This document shows, in pieces, positions 42,306 to 50,463 of a stretch of DNA of 64,000 bases. The notes below the pieces were generated by a model, which saw only the letters and a program-made list of their open reading frames with translations, searched no databases and was not told where the DNA came from. A program made the translations under genes and the position numbers. The first letter of the stretch is position 1. The number at the start of each line of letters is the position of its first letter. The stretch is from Pectobacterium punjabense (GTDB lineage Bacteria > Pseudomonadota > Gammaproteobacteria > Enterobacterales > Enterobacteriaceae): contig NZ_CP038498.1 in the NCBI RefSeq assembly GCF_012427845.1, positions 4,526,001 through 4,590,000 of the forward strand. Reading direction: 5' to 3'.

Positions 42306-43214
42306 ATGCGATTACGCCATATTGAAATCTTCCAGGCCATTGTTCAGGCAGGCACCATCAGCGGCGCCGCCCGGTTGCTCAACGTCTCGCAGCCCAACGT
42401 CAGCCGGGTACTGAATCACGCAGAACAACAGCTCGGTTTTTCTCTGTTTGAACGTCGAACTCAGGGGATGGTCGCCACCGAAGAAGGGCTACGCCTGATC
42501 CCGAAAGTACAGGAACTCTTCAGCCATCTGCAAAGCATCAGTTCACTCACCGAACAAATCAAAACCAGCAAAGCCCACTCTGTACGACTGGGCGCGGCGC
42601 ATGCGTTCGGGCAGATGGTCGTCGCGCCAACGCTAGTGGAATTTCATAAGCAGGCGGCGTCGGTTAATGTCGAATTGGTGACCGAACATTTCAGCACGCT
42701 GTGCCAAAACATCCTGCAAAACCAGCTCGATTTTGCGCTGATCTTTGGCCAACAGGTGCCATCCGAGCTGCTGGCAGAACCGCTATTCCAATCCACGATG
42801 GTCGCCCTGTTACCGAAAGATAGCCCGGTGAACGGCCCAGTATCGCTGGAATGGTTGTGCAACAACAACCTGCTAATGATGCAACATCAAGATCCGCTCG
42901 GTCAGGTGGTACACCGTGCGCTACGCGACAAGGCGCTACAGCCGACGGCGTCGCTCTACATCAAAACCTACTCGGTGATTGCCGATATGGTTTTGGCAGG
43001 CGGTGGCGCGGGCATCGTCGATCTCTTCACCGCCTGCCGCTATGCCGACCAGCTAAAAATCGTCCCGATTGACCAGCCGCTGCCTTTTGAAGTCACGCTG
43101 ATCAGCCGCCGTGACAACCCGCAATCGCAGGCGACACTGCAACTGAAACAGATGATGAAAAACCGCTGTCGCGACATCGCCAGACAGCACGAGACTCTGC
43201 TTTACGCCGCCTGA
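42306..43214 (+). CDS. LysR family transcriptional regulator
   Basis: A 302-residue LysR protein. The winged helix is at residues 1-60 (MRLRHIEIFQAIVQAGTISG and AARLLNVSQPNVSRVLNHAE), followed by a periplasmic-binding-like effector domain. I chose ATG 42306 (MRLRHIE) because it is the normal LysR start; the frame is open to 42252. It lies 205 bp downstream of iaaA in the same direction, and may control the upstream peptide cluster, but the usual divergent arrangement is absent. Confidence 0.88.
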   Translation: MRLRHIEIFQAIVQAGTISGAARLLNVSQPNVSRVLNHAEQQLGFSLFERRTQGMVATEEGLRLIPKVQELFSHLQSISSLTEQIKTSKAHSVRLGAAHAFGQMVVAPTLVEFHKQAASVNVELVTEHFSTLCQNILQNQLDFALIFGQQVPSELLAEPLFQSTMVALLPKDSPVNGPVSLEWLCNNNLLMMQHQDPLGQVVHRALRDKALQPTASLYIKTYSVIADMVLAGGGAGIVDLFTACRYADQLKIVPIDQPLPFEVTLISRRDNPQSQATLQLKQMMKNRCRDIARQHETLLYAA

Positions 43215-43312
43215 TTCGCGACAGACGCCACGCCACGGACGGTTTTTCCTATCCCCTGTGTGGGACTCAACGCTATAATCCTTCTCATCATTTGCTTTAC
43301 AGGTATGCACCA

Positions 43313-44176
43313 ATGATTCGCAGCATGACCGCTTACGCCCGCCGAGAAATCAAGGGCAACTGGGGAAGCGCAGCCTGGGAACTGCGTTCCGTTAACCAGC
43401 GCTATCTGGAAACCTATCTTCGTTTACCGGAGCAATTCCGCAGCCTCGAACCCGTCGCCCGTGAGCGCATCCGCGCCCGTTTAACCCGTGGAAAAATCGA
43501 ATGTAACCTGCGTTTTGAGCTCGACCCGAGTGCGCAAAGTGCACTGATCCTGAACGAAAAGCTGGCAAAGCAGCTGGTTAATGCCGCCAACTGGGTCAAA
43601 ATGCAGAGCGACGAAGGGGAAATCAATCCGGTTGATATTTTGCGCTGGCCGGGCGTGATGTCGGCAGAAGAGCAGGATCTGGACGCCATCAGCGCCGAAC
43701 TGCTGAAGGCACTGGAAGGTGCACTGGATGACTTTATCGCCGCCCGTGAAAGCGAAGGTAACGCGCTGAAAGCCTTGATTGAACAACGTCTGGCAGGCGT
43801 CAGCGCCGAAGTCGTCAAAGTCCGCGCCCAGATGCCGAACATCCTGCTATGGCAGCGCGAACGCCTGCAAAGCAAGCTGGAAGATGCACAGGTACAGCTG
43901 GAAAACAACCGTCTGGAACAGGAACTGGTACTGATGGCGCAGCGCGTCGACGTCGCTGAAGAACTCGACCGCCTCGACGCTCACGTCAAAGAAACCTACA
44001 AAATCCTGAAAAAAGAAGAAGCCGTCGGCCGCCGCCTCGATTTCATGATGCAGGAATTCAACCGCGAATCGAACACACTGGCCTCGAAATCCATCAACGC
44101 TGACGTCACCGCTTCAGCCATTGAGTTGAAAGTACTGATCGAGCAAATGCGGGAACAGATTCAGAATATCGAGTAG
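43313..44176 (+). CDS. yicC: YicC family endoribonuclease
   Basis: A 287-residue protein starting MIRSMTAYARREIKGNWG, the invariant YicC N-terminus, with the C-terminal segment GRRLDFMMQEFNRESNTLASKS. Length equals E. coli YicC, which has been described as an endoribonuclease involved in small-RNA turnover. The gene is intact. The genomic island begins just after its terminator, so the 3' end of yicC is the left border. Confidence 0.95.
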   Translation: MIRSMTAYARREIKGNWGSAAWELRSVNQRYLETYLRLPEQFRSLEPVARERIRARLTRGKIECNLRFELDPSAQSALILNEKLAKQLVNAANWVKMQSDEGEINPVDILRWPGVMSAEEQDLDAISAELLKALEGALDDFIAARESEGNALKALIEQRLAGVSAEVVKVRAQMPNILLWQRERLQSKLEDAQVQLENNRLEQELVLMAQRVDVAEELDRLDAHVKETYKILKKEEAVGRRLDFMMQEFNRESNTLASKSINADVTASAIELKVLIEQMREQIQNIE

Positions 44177-44220
44177 TGTTTCACGCGATCTCATAGAGTC
44201 TCATCGCATCTCACCGCCTA

Positions 44221-44250
44221 AAAAAGCCATTGTAAAAAATGGCTTTTTTT
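44221..44250 (+). terminator. yicC terminator
   Basis: A strong intrinsic terminator: AAAAAAGCCATT, loop GTAAAA, AATGGCTTTTTT with further T residues. It lies 45 bp after the yicC stop and separates the backbone from the island. Confidence 0.92.
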
Positions 44251-44280
44251 GTTTTATATAGTCTCATATCGTATCACTAC

Positions 44281-44347
44281 AGCGCATGTTTTAGGTGTAC
44301 TTAAAGGTGTACTTACTCGGTTTTATGCACACCACTTTAAGTACACC
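44281..44347. other. candidate left attachment / integrase arm-site region
   Basis: Upstream of the integrase gene lies AGCGCATG, then after 6 bp GTGTAC, after another 6 bp GTGTAC, and further on the inverted AAGTACACC. The first three elements recur with the same spacing at 56260-56291, and in degenerate form at 56063-56094. Such spaced repeats beside a tyrosine integrase are expected for attachment sites or Int/Xis binding sites. The exact crossover point cannot be seen. Confidence 0.55.
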
Positions 44348-44368
44348 CCATCTGGTAACGAGTGACAT

Positions 44369-45631
44369 ATGAGCAAATTGACAGACATACAGATTCGTAC
44401 ATGGATAAAAAACAAAGAAAATTTCGCGGGACGCTCCGATGGAAATGGGCTATATATCTGTTTTCCAGAGACATATAGCGCCCCATTCTGGCGCTTTCGT
44501 TACAAAATGGCGGGTAAAGCCAGAGTGATGCTCATTGGCTACTACTCCAGCATTTCACTTGCCAAAGCGCGGGAAATCGCTAAAGAGCTTTCCGCTCGTG
44601 TCGCTCTGGGCCATGACGTAGCGGGAGAGAAGCAAGAACGCAAAGCAGACGCGTTGAAGAAAATGGAGGAAGAAAAACACGCATTACGTGTTTCAGAGTT
44701 AGCCGCCGAATACTTTGAACGCCAGATCCTGACCCGCTGGAAGCATCCGGACATTCTGCGCCGTCGCATAGACAAGGACATCAACCCTAATATCGGGCAC
44801 CTCAGAATAGAAGATGTTCGTCCCTTCCATATTGATGACATGCTGCAAAAAATCGTTCAGCGTGGTGCACCGACAATCGCTAACGATGTGTTGAGATGGA
44901 CTCGCCGCATATTCGATTACGGCATAAAACGGCATATGTTGGAAACGAATCCTACTGGCGCTTTTGAAATCGCTGATGCTGGTGGACAGGAACAAAGCCG
45001 GGAGCGCTGGCTCAGTCGTGAAGAACTCGTGCAGTTCTTCCAGACCATGCCAAAGACAAAGGGTTTCTCACGTCAAAATGAGTTAACCATGAAACTTATT
45101 CTGGTTTTCTGCTGCCGAAAAATGGAGTTTTGCGGCGCTGCGTGGGAAGAATTCGACTTTAAAAATGCCATCTGGCATCTGCCTGCTGAACGGGTAAAAA
45201 ACGGCGATGCGATCGATATCCCTATTCCTGCTCCTGCGCTTGAATGGCTACAGGAACTTCATTGTATGTCATGTAATAGTAAGTGGGTTCTTCCGGCCAG
45301 AAAAATGCAGCATCGAATGATCCCCCATATTCAGGAAAGTACATTATCTGTAGCGTTAGGAAAAATTAAAGCTAACATGCCTAACGTCCCTAACTTCACT
45401 ATTCATGATTTCCGGCGTACAGCACGCTCACATCTGGCCGCGCTGGGAATAGATCCCATAGTTGCTGAACGTTGCTTAAATCACCGTATCAAGGGCGTTG
45501 AAGGTATTTATAATCGTTACCAATATTTTGATGAACGTAAAGCAGCATTAGAGCTATGGATTAATTTACTCTTGTCTTTAGAAAAAGGTGAAAATTATAA
45601 CGTAACGCCATTAAGAAAGGATATTGCGTAA
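44369..45631 (+). CDS. P4-type tyrosine integrase
   Basis: A 420-residue site-specific recombinase. It has an N-terminal arm-binding domain (MSKLTDIQIRTWI, FAGRSDGNGLYICFP), a central core-binding domain, and the catalytic domain with Arg in FCCRKMEFCGAAW, HxxR in IHDFRRTARSHL, His in CLNHRIKGVEG and the tyrosine in YNRYQYFDER. All catalytic residues are present, so it looks functional. It is directed away from yicC into the island. Its presence beside yicC without a tRNA gene means the attachment site is likely an intergenic sequence. Confidence 0.92.
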   Translation: MSKLTDIQIRTWIKNKENFAGRSDGNGLYICFPETYSAPFWRFRYKMAGKARVMLIGYYSSISLAKAREIAKELSARVALGHDVAGEKQERKADALKKMEEEKHALRVSELAAEYFERQILTRWKHPDILRRRIDKDINPNIGHLRIEDVRPFHIDDMLQKIVQRGAPTIANDVLRWTRRIFDYGIKRHMLETNPTGAFEIADAGGQEQSRERWLSREELVQFFQTMPKTKGFSRQNELTMKLILVFCCRKMEFCGAAWEEFDFKNAIWHLPAERVKNGDAIDIPIPAPALEWLQELHCMSCNSKWVLPARKMQHRMIPHIQESTLSVALGKIKANMPNVPNFTIHDFRRTARSHLAALGIDPIVAERCLNHRIKGVEGIYNRYQYFDERKAALELWINLLLSLEKGENYNVTPLRKDIA

Positions 45632-45656
45632 GTTTTCCTCTATTTTAAACCCCTTA

Positions 45657-45686
45657 TTTCCAACCTGAACTATTTCAGGTTGGAAA
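45657..45686. terminator. inverted repeat after the integrase
   Basis: A 12-13-bp perfect stem (TTTCCAACCTGAA / TTCAGGTTGGAAA) with a very short loop lies 26 bp after the integrase stop and 19 bp from the end of the interrupted minus-strand gene. It has no clear T run, so termination is plausible but not certain; it could serve both convergent genes. Confidence 0.55.
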
Positions 45687-45704
45687 TTGGCATTCCCAAA
45701 CTAA

Positions 45705-45845
45705 TTACTTCTTCTTGTATTTCCCATCCATAGCACCTATAGCTGATACGCCGCAGTAGTTGTCACATTTGTCAGTAATAACCTGTATAGTGCCATTTTG
45801 TTGTTCACTGATAACTACTGCGCACATACTTTCTTTATCGCTATA
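45705..45845 (-). pseudogene. 3' part of a secreted-protein gene split by an IS3 element
   Basis: This fragment encodes SDKESMCAVVISEQQNGTIQ and on to a stop after GAMDGKYKKK. Joined across the IS to the fragment at 47092-47313, with one copy of the 3-bp ATA duplication removed, the reading frame continues without error and gives a 119-residue protein with an N-terminal signal peptide and several cysteines (in MCAV, DKCDNYCG). I do not recognise the family. The insertion therefore broke an otherwise intact gene and may be recent. Confidence 0.85.
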
Positions 45846-45875
45846 TGATCCTACCCACGTAATGTGGACACAGCC

Positions 45876-46730
45876 CTAAGCGAGGTTCTGGTTTTCAAAT
45901 TGTTCCGGGCTGAGACCGCCACAGGCACTGTGACGGCGCCAGCGATTGTAATCGCACTCAATATAATTAAATACCGTTGAGCGCATCATTTCCCTGCTAC
46001 TAAAGCGTTCCCCGTGTATGCATTCCACTTTCAGTGAATGGAAAAAGCTTTCCACACAGGCGTTATCGTAGCAACAACCCTTTGCGCTCATGCTGCCATG
46101 TAGCCTATGTCGTTTCAGCAATGCCTGATAATCCGCTGAACAATACTGCCCGCCTCTATCTGTATGAACAATGACATTCTCTGGGCGTTTACGTCTCCAG
46201 AGCGCCATCTGTAACGCATCACAAGCCAGTTGTGCCGTCATCCGGGATGACATCGACCAGCCAATTACCGCCCGTGACCACAGGTCAATCACAACAGCCA
46301 GATAGAGCCAGCCTTCATCCGTGCGAAGATACGTGATATCACCTGCCCACTTCTGGTTCGGGCTGCTGGCGATAAAGTTCTGCTTCAGCAGGTTTTCCGA
46401 TACCGGCAGGCCATGTTCACGGTAGCTGACCGGACTGAATTTACGGCTGGCTTTCGCCCGTAACCCCTGACGACGCAGACTGGCTGCGATGGTTTTAATG
46501 TTGTACTCAGGCAACTCATCAGCAAGGCGTGGCGCACCATAGCGCTGTTTTGCCTCAGCGAAGGCTTTACGGACCGCTTCATCACAAGTGAGCCGAAACC
46601 GCTGACGCGAGTTAACCTGATGGCGGCGACAACACCAGACATACCAACCGCTGCGGGCAACCCGAAGCACCCGACACATCGCTTTAATGCTGAACTCAGC
46701 CTGATGCTTTTCAATAAAGACATACTTCAT
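45876..46730 (-). CDS. IS3-family transposase OrfB
   Basis: A 284-residue DDE transposase. An N-terminal HTH_21-like region ([20 protein letters not shown]) precedes the rve integrase core, with Asp in [20 protein letters not shown], Asp in [13 protein letters not shown] and Glu in [15 protein letters not shown]. The ATG overlaps the stop of orfA. It is likely made as a fusion with OrfA by frameshifting, or by coupled reinitiation; no classical A6G slippery run is visible in the overlap. Confidence 0.93.
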   Translation of the reverse strand: MKYVFIEKHQAEFSIKAMCRVLRVARSGWYVWCCRRHQVNSRQRFRLTCDEAVRKAFAEAKQRYGAPRLADELPEYNIKTIAASLRRQGLRAKASRKFSPVSYREHGLPVSENLLKQNFIASSPNQKWAGDITYLRTDEGWLYLAVVIDLWSRAVIGWSMSSRMTAQLACDALQMALWRRKRPENVIVHTDRGGQYCSADYQALLKRHRLHGSMSAKGCCYDNACVESFFHSLKVECIHGERFSSREMMRSTVFNYIECDYNRWRRHSACGGLSPEQFENQNLA

Positions 46731-47026
46731 TTCAGGCGCTTCGCGAAGTATGTCGCGGCCTTTTGGAGAATGGCCAGTTCCTCGTCTCTCTCTGCCAGTT
46801 GGCGCTTGAGGCGGGCAATCTCTGCAGCCTGTTCACTCTCTCGCTCAGAGGTAGTTGTCTGGCTCTGTTGCTTGCTACGCCAGTTATAGAGCTGGGATTC
46901 GTGCAGACTGAGTTCACGAGCAGCGGCGGCAACACCGATGCGTTCTGCAAGCCTCAGGGCTTCGTTACGAAATTCAGGCGTATGTTGCTTACGTGGCTTC
47001 TTACTGGTTGATACGGATTTTGTCAT
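46727..47026 (-). CDS. IS3-family transposase OrfA
   Basis: A 99-residue protein with a helix-turn-helix ([33 protein letters not shown]) and a C-terminal leucine-zipper-like coiled coil rich in E, R and L ([21 protein letters not shown]). It binds the IS ends and works with OrfB. The start region [17 protein letters not shown] is typical for this group of IS3 elements. Confidence 0.92.
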   Translation of the reverse strand: MTKSVSTSKKPRKQHTPEFRNEALRLAERIGVAAAARELSLHESQLYNWRSKQQSQTTTSERESEQAAEIARLKRQLAERDEELAILQKAATYFAKRLK

Positions 47027-47091
47027 GTGAGCTACCTCTGGTAGAGAGTTTACTCACTTAGTCGCGTGTCCACTAATGCTGGGTAGGATCA

Positions 47092-47313
47092 ATACACCCA
47101 TTGATTACGTAGCCCTTTCTCTGCCCCAATTGATATAGCTTCACCATATACTTCACATATTGATGTATCACCATGTGAAGCATTAATATTGAATTCAGCA
47201 ATCTCACCTCTCGGAGAAAGGGATAAAATACCATTACGTTTAACATATTCGCCAGCATGTGCCAGAGATACACTCGTGATTAAAATAAATGCTATCGTTA
47301 TCTTTTTCATCAT
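47092..47313 (-). pseudogene. 5' part of the IS-interrupted secreted-protein gene
   Basis: This part encodes a signal peptide, MMKKITIAFILITSVSLAHA, followed by GEYVKRNGILSLSPRGEIAE and a segment with one cysteine (TSICEVYGEA), up to LRNQWVY where the IS begins. The intact ancestral product would be a small periplasmic or secreted protein of about 100 mature residues. Its function is unknown. It stands next to the zinc-ribbon membrane-protein gene, in the same direction, across a 45-bp gap. Confidence 0.85.
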
Positions 47314-47358
47314 AATTCCATTATAAAATAAAAAATTTATCTTTTATATAACAGATGG

Positions 47359-47853
47359 TTACCGATATGTTTTGGTACTTGAAAAACTAGTTTTCCTTGT
47401 TTCCACCCCTTGCTCCTGATATGCGTCACCACAAACAACACAACGATATTTTCTGGTGACATCATATTTTTCTTCCGTCCAATTTTCATGTATTACAATA
47501 TGCTTACCTTCACGATCACCTGATGTTACCCGACCTCCATTTTTGATTGCACTACGAGGTATAGCGGATAAAAATATCTCTTCTGTATCAAGAAGCTCAA
47601 TACTATATGTTGCATTGCAAGCCTCACATTGATAATCACCAGAGAGAAAATAAATAGTAACCTTAGTTGCAATAAAAAAAGATGCCGTAAATACTATTAA
47701 GGACAAACCTATTCTCGCAAACATAGGTTCAATAGCAAAAATAAAATAAACAGCACCCGCAATTAATAATGCGATGCCAGCGCCATACCCGATAGCTCTA
47801 AGAACTATTTCATTCTTGATTTTTTTCTGTGAAGCAGAAAGATTCTCGCTCAT
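47359..47853 (-). CDS. membrane protein with a cytosolic zinc-ribbon region
   Basis: Not recognised as a named family. The 164-residue product (start MSENLSASQKK at 47853, behind GGTGG) has two membrane helices at about residues 22-40 and 44-66 (YGAGIALLIAGAVYFIF and IGLSLIVFTASFFIATKV). After these come CxxC pairs, CEACNATYSIELLD and YRCVVCGDAY, which together could bind zinc. The downstream position relative to the CHAT-like gene in the same direction suggests they work together. A role as a membrane partner or effector is inference. Confidence 0.65.
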   Translation of the reverse strand: MSENLSASQKKIKNEIVLRAIGYGAGIALLIAGAVYFIFAIEPMFARIGLSLIVFTASFFIATKVTIYFLSGDYQCEACNATYSIELLDTEEIFLSAIPRSAIKNGGRVTSGDREGKHIVIHENWTEEKYDVTRKYRCVVCGDAYQEQGVETRKTSFSSTKTYR

Positions 47854-47946
47854 AATCCACCCATTCAAAAATAGTTAATCTCTAGACCTAGTTAATTTGT
47901 CGTTTATCTTAACGACAAGTTAACTTTAATAAAACACGCGATTTAT

Positions 47947-48531
47947 TCATAAAATATTGTTCATGAAGGCTCCAATCGTATAGGTTCGTGAAATATAAGG
48001 TGACTCGATAAGTTTAAAAGTTCCTGCACCAACGATATGATTCATTACTTTTACATTCTGGGAAGATGACTTTTCGTGTGATTGTGTTCGATGGTAAAAT
48101 GCAGAATATGCAACCAACCCTTCCCCCCAACTAATATTTCTAGTTGGAGCAACAATTGCATTGCAGAAAGATTTATGCAGAGTAAATAATTCTGCTACTC
48201 CATTGCCAACAGAGCAACTTGAGAAACAAATACACTTCCCTCGTAAAATTGGCCATGCAAGACGGTCGAAATCACGCCACGTAACAATATCACCGTCAGT
48301 AAGAGAAAAACCTTCATCAAAACCGTGCGCACTGATATGAATGTATTTTATATTTTCTCGCTTGGCTATGTTTAAAGCTTTAATAAACATTTTCTCATTA
48401 ATCACCTCTATACTTTTTGCATTAACACCCTGTAGTTGAAGTACACGTTTTAATGTATCTCCTTCGCATCTGCCATCATAAATATCCTGATCACTGCGTG
48501 ATTCGATAATCAATATTTCTTGTTTTCTCAT
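47947..48531 (-). CDS. CHAT/caspase-like peptidase domain protein
   Basis: A 194-residue protein that consists almost entirely of a caspase-fold domain. The catalytic histidine is likely in KYIHISAHGFDEGF, and the cysteine in KCICFSSCSVGNGVAELF, after a typical spacing of about 40 residues. Such CHAT domains occur in anti-phage and programmed-death systems, where a sensor activates the protease; here no sensor domain is fused. An alternative TTG start at 48543 adds four residues. The zinc-ribbon membrane protein lies 93 bp downstream on the same strand. Confidence 0.72.
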   Translation of the reverse strand: MRKQEILIIESRSDQDIYDGRCEGDTLKRVLQLQGVNAKSIEVINEKMFIKALNIAKRENIKYIHISAHGFDEGFSLTDGDIVTWRDFDRLAWPILRGKCICFSSCSVGNGVAELFTLHKSFCNAIVAPTRNISWGEGLVAYSAFYHRTQSHEKSSSQNVKVMNHIVGAGTFKLIESPYISRTYTIGAFMNNIL

Positions 48532-48789
48532 CAGCCATGCCAAACAAGCTATTCGTTTAAGAGTTTGTTATAGACTTATCAAAAAGATCTCTTATTACGG
48601 GAACAAAATGAACTTTTGCTCTCGTAAAAGCGGCTGATTACGAGGTATCCAATCTCTTGCTCCCTTCCCTTCATCACTATGGCTATAGATGCGCAAAATA
48701 CATTTATAATCCATAGATGATGTTCATACAAGAGCAAAATGACCACAAACTTCCATCTATAGACATTTTATAGGTGAAGAGTGGTACGT

Positions 48790-49170
48790 ATGGCTCAGTT
48801 ATCTTCGGACAGTGCAGACAAACAGGTAGGCCAACGCATTCAAATGCGTCGTAAAGAACTGGGAATAACAGCTCAGCATTTAGCAGAACTCGTTGATATA
48901 TCTCACCAACAACTATCGCGATACGAGCGCGGAACAAACAAGATCAACGTGGCGCATCTGGTAAATATCGCCATTACACTTGATACACCAATTAGCTGGT
49001 TTTTCATTGATTGTTTCACGGAACCAGATAGCCATAAACAGAAACAACTCGAATATGTACCAGTAAAGGATGCGGATCTGAAAAGCCGATTTGAAAAAAT
49101 TTGGCCTCGGCTGACACATAAGCAGAGGCGTATATTGATTATGCTTCTTGATGAATATACCAAACAGTAA
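48790..49170 (+). CDS. XRE-family transcriptional regulator
   Basis: A 126-residue protein with an N-terminal helix-turn-helix (VGQRIQMRRKELGITAQHLA, then ELVDISHQQLSRYERGTNKI) and a C-terminal helical tail (RLTHKQRRILIMLLDEYTKQ). It resembles small phage/plasmid-type repressors. GTG at 48781 would add three residues; AGGTGAAGAG lies just upstream of both. It is divergent from the CHAT gene across about 250 bp and may control it. Confidence 0.82.
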   Translation: MAQLSSDSADKQVGQRIQMRRKELGITAQHLAELVDISHQQLSRYERGTNKINVAHLVNIAITLDTPISWFFIDCFTEPDSHKQKQLEYVPVKDADLKSRFEKIWPRLTHKQRRILIMLLDEYTKQ

Positions 49171-49201
49171 TAAATATCAAGAGTTATTTCAGACAGGAAT
49201 A

Positions 49202-49753
49202 TTATGCTATTCCTGATGACTTAATGGGTAAAGGTTTTTTAAAATCGTGATCTAATTGCTTTAACGTCTCAATTACCTTTTCTTTATCCAACACTCTTTT
49301 TAGTGCTTTTTCACTCCACGAAGAATTTTTCCCGCCTTTAATCACCGATAAGGGGGTGAGCATTTTATCAGATGTCATCTTTGTTATGATTTCATTATCA
49401 GAGTAATTTTTATCATGTTTTAAATGATTCACAATTTTATATAACCGATAAAATTTTTTAGCTGTTCGTGATTTAGGTTTGTAAATCGATGATTCCCTTT
49501 CAATACGAAGCAAGTGAATCAAACTAGCTGAGTAAATTTCTATCAGGTTACGTTTTTTTGCCTCTGGACGTTGATATCCTAAAATTTCGCAAATATCCGA
49601 TAACGACTCATAATCGGTATTATCCAATCTTATTGTAATACTATGTTCGCCAAGTTTTTCAAGTTTCTCTTTACGCTTATTTTGATATTCAACATCCCTT
49701 TTTCTTCTAACAACTAATTCATTAGCTTTTTCTGCTTTTGTTTTTTTCGTCAT
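49202..49753 (-). CDS. putative DNA-binding repressor of the island's replication module
   Basis: I do not recognise a named family. The 183-residue product is rich in lysine and has a short ITIRLDNTDYESLSDICEIL stretch that reads like a ribbon-helix-helix (one strand plus helices), as in CopG/plasmid copy-control proteins. Four copies of the palindrome ATCTGA-N3-TCAGAT lie directly upstream, in the region divergent from the AlpA-like gene. That arrangement suggests autorepression and control of the replication genes. The start at 49753 (MTKKTKAEK) follows GGAATAAG. Confidence 0.6.
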   Translation of the reverse strand: MTKKTKAEKANELVVRRKRDVEYQNKRKEKLEKLGEHSITIRLDNTDYESLSDICEILGYQRPEAKKRNLIEIYSASLIHLLRIERESSIYKPKSRTAKKFYRLYKIVNHLKHDKNYSDNEIITKMTSDKMLTPLSVIKGGKNSSWSEKALKRVLDKEKVIETLKQLDHDFKKPLPIKSSGIA

Positions 49754-49784
49754 TCTTATTCCAACCACGCGTTAAAAATATCAG

Positions 49785-49951
49785 ATCTGACGATCAGATT
49801 AATGTTCGATACACGATTGTCAAGATTGGATCTGATGATCAGATTAAAATCATTTTTTATAAATCTGACGATCAGACAATTTAATCCCAATCTAAGAAAA
49901 AATAACATTTAATATCAATGTATTAAACAACAAAAAATCTGATCGTCAGAT
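49785..49951. promoter_or_regulatory. four-site palindromic operator array
   Basis: Near-identical palindromes of the form ATCTGA-N3-TCAGAT occur at 49785-49799, 49830-49844, 49863-49877 (last base C) and 49937-49951. Centre-to-centre distances are 45, 33 and 74 bp, close to whole helical turns for some pairs. They lie in the divergent region between the putative repressor gene and the AlpA-like gene, the expected place for cooperative operators. They are too short and too irregularly spaced to be CRISPR repeats. Confidence 0.85.
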
Positions 49952-50038
49952 TTACAAAAACCAGTATAAAAACGTATAAATCGAAAACTGTAAAGAATCT
50001 TCGTATCAATCCGATACGCAAATCGAACAGGTTTTGAG

Positions 50039-50272
50039 ATGAATTTTTCACGTTTGATCAAGATGAAAATGGTTCTTGAATTGTGCGCTATATCCCGTGC
50101 AACGCTGTATCGCCAGATCAAAGCAGGCCACTTCCCTGAACCAGTTCGCTTAACAGGTGGGACAAATGACCAAAGTAATTCTTCTCGTGCGATTGCATGG
50201 CGAGAGGAAGAAATACTTCAATGGATTATGAGTCGCCAGAAAGTACCTTTAGCGCAGGAACATACGAATTAA
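50039..50272 (+). CDS. AlpA-like small DNA-binding regulator
   Basis: A 77-residue protein with the winged-helix sequence VLELCAISRATLYRQIKAGHF followed by PEPVRLTGGTN and IAWREEEILQWI, which is the AlpA/excisionase-like (MerR-superfamily) pattern. Such proteins activate integrase genes or act as directionality factors of P4-like elements. A start at 50063 (MKMVLEL) is also possible. It precedes the origin-like region and the replication gene. Confidence 0.85.
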   Translation: MNFSRLIKMKMVLELCAISRATLYRQIKAGHFPEPVRLTGGTNDQSNSSRAIAWREEEILQWIMSRQKVPLAQEHTN

Positions 50273-50279
50273 CCCTCCC

Positions 50280-50463
50280 ATAACTAATATACCGTTGCTC
50301 TAATAATAGCACGTTATATACACACACATAGTATGTCTGAATAGAGAATATATCAGTTAAACATGCTTCAATAGCCATTAGGAGCATTTACACCCTATTA
50401 GGGTAAGTATCAACTGTCATTGTTCTCTATTCTATATATGGCTATTAGCCGTAAGGAATAACA
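50280..50463. other. inverted-repeat-rich region, candidate replication origin
   Basis: This 180-bp non-coding stretch between the AlpA-like and Rep genes has nested inverted repeats: GAATAGAGAA at 50339-50348 with TTCTCTATTC at 50423-50432; AATAGCCAT at 50370-50378 with ATGGCTATT at 50438-50446; and ACCCTA-T-TAGGGT at 50392-50404. Rolling-circle origins often sit in such structures just upstream of rep. No nick site can be assigned from sequence alone. Confidence 0.5.

Larger units (their letters stand above)
45846..47091 (-). mobile_element. intact IS3-family insertion sequence
   Basis: The element is 1246 bp, bounded by imperfect inverted repeats starting TGATCCTACCCA on both ends and including TGGACAC further in. 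It is flanked by a 3-bp duplication ATA (45843-45845 and 47092-47094). It contains the overlapping genes orfA and orfB on the minus strand. Both ends, both genes and the duplication are intact, so it could be active. Confidence 0.9.

Noticed and set aside
44260..44368. A tRNA or tmRNA gene as the integration target
   Set aside because: No cloverleaf or tRNA 3' end could be found near the integrase; the border is the yicC terminator region.
49785..49951. Repeated motif that could be read as a short CRISPR array
   Set aside because: The repeats are 15-bp palindromes with unequal spacing of 33 to 74 bp, placed between two regulator genes, and no cas gene is present. Operators explain them better.
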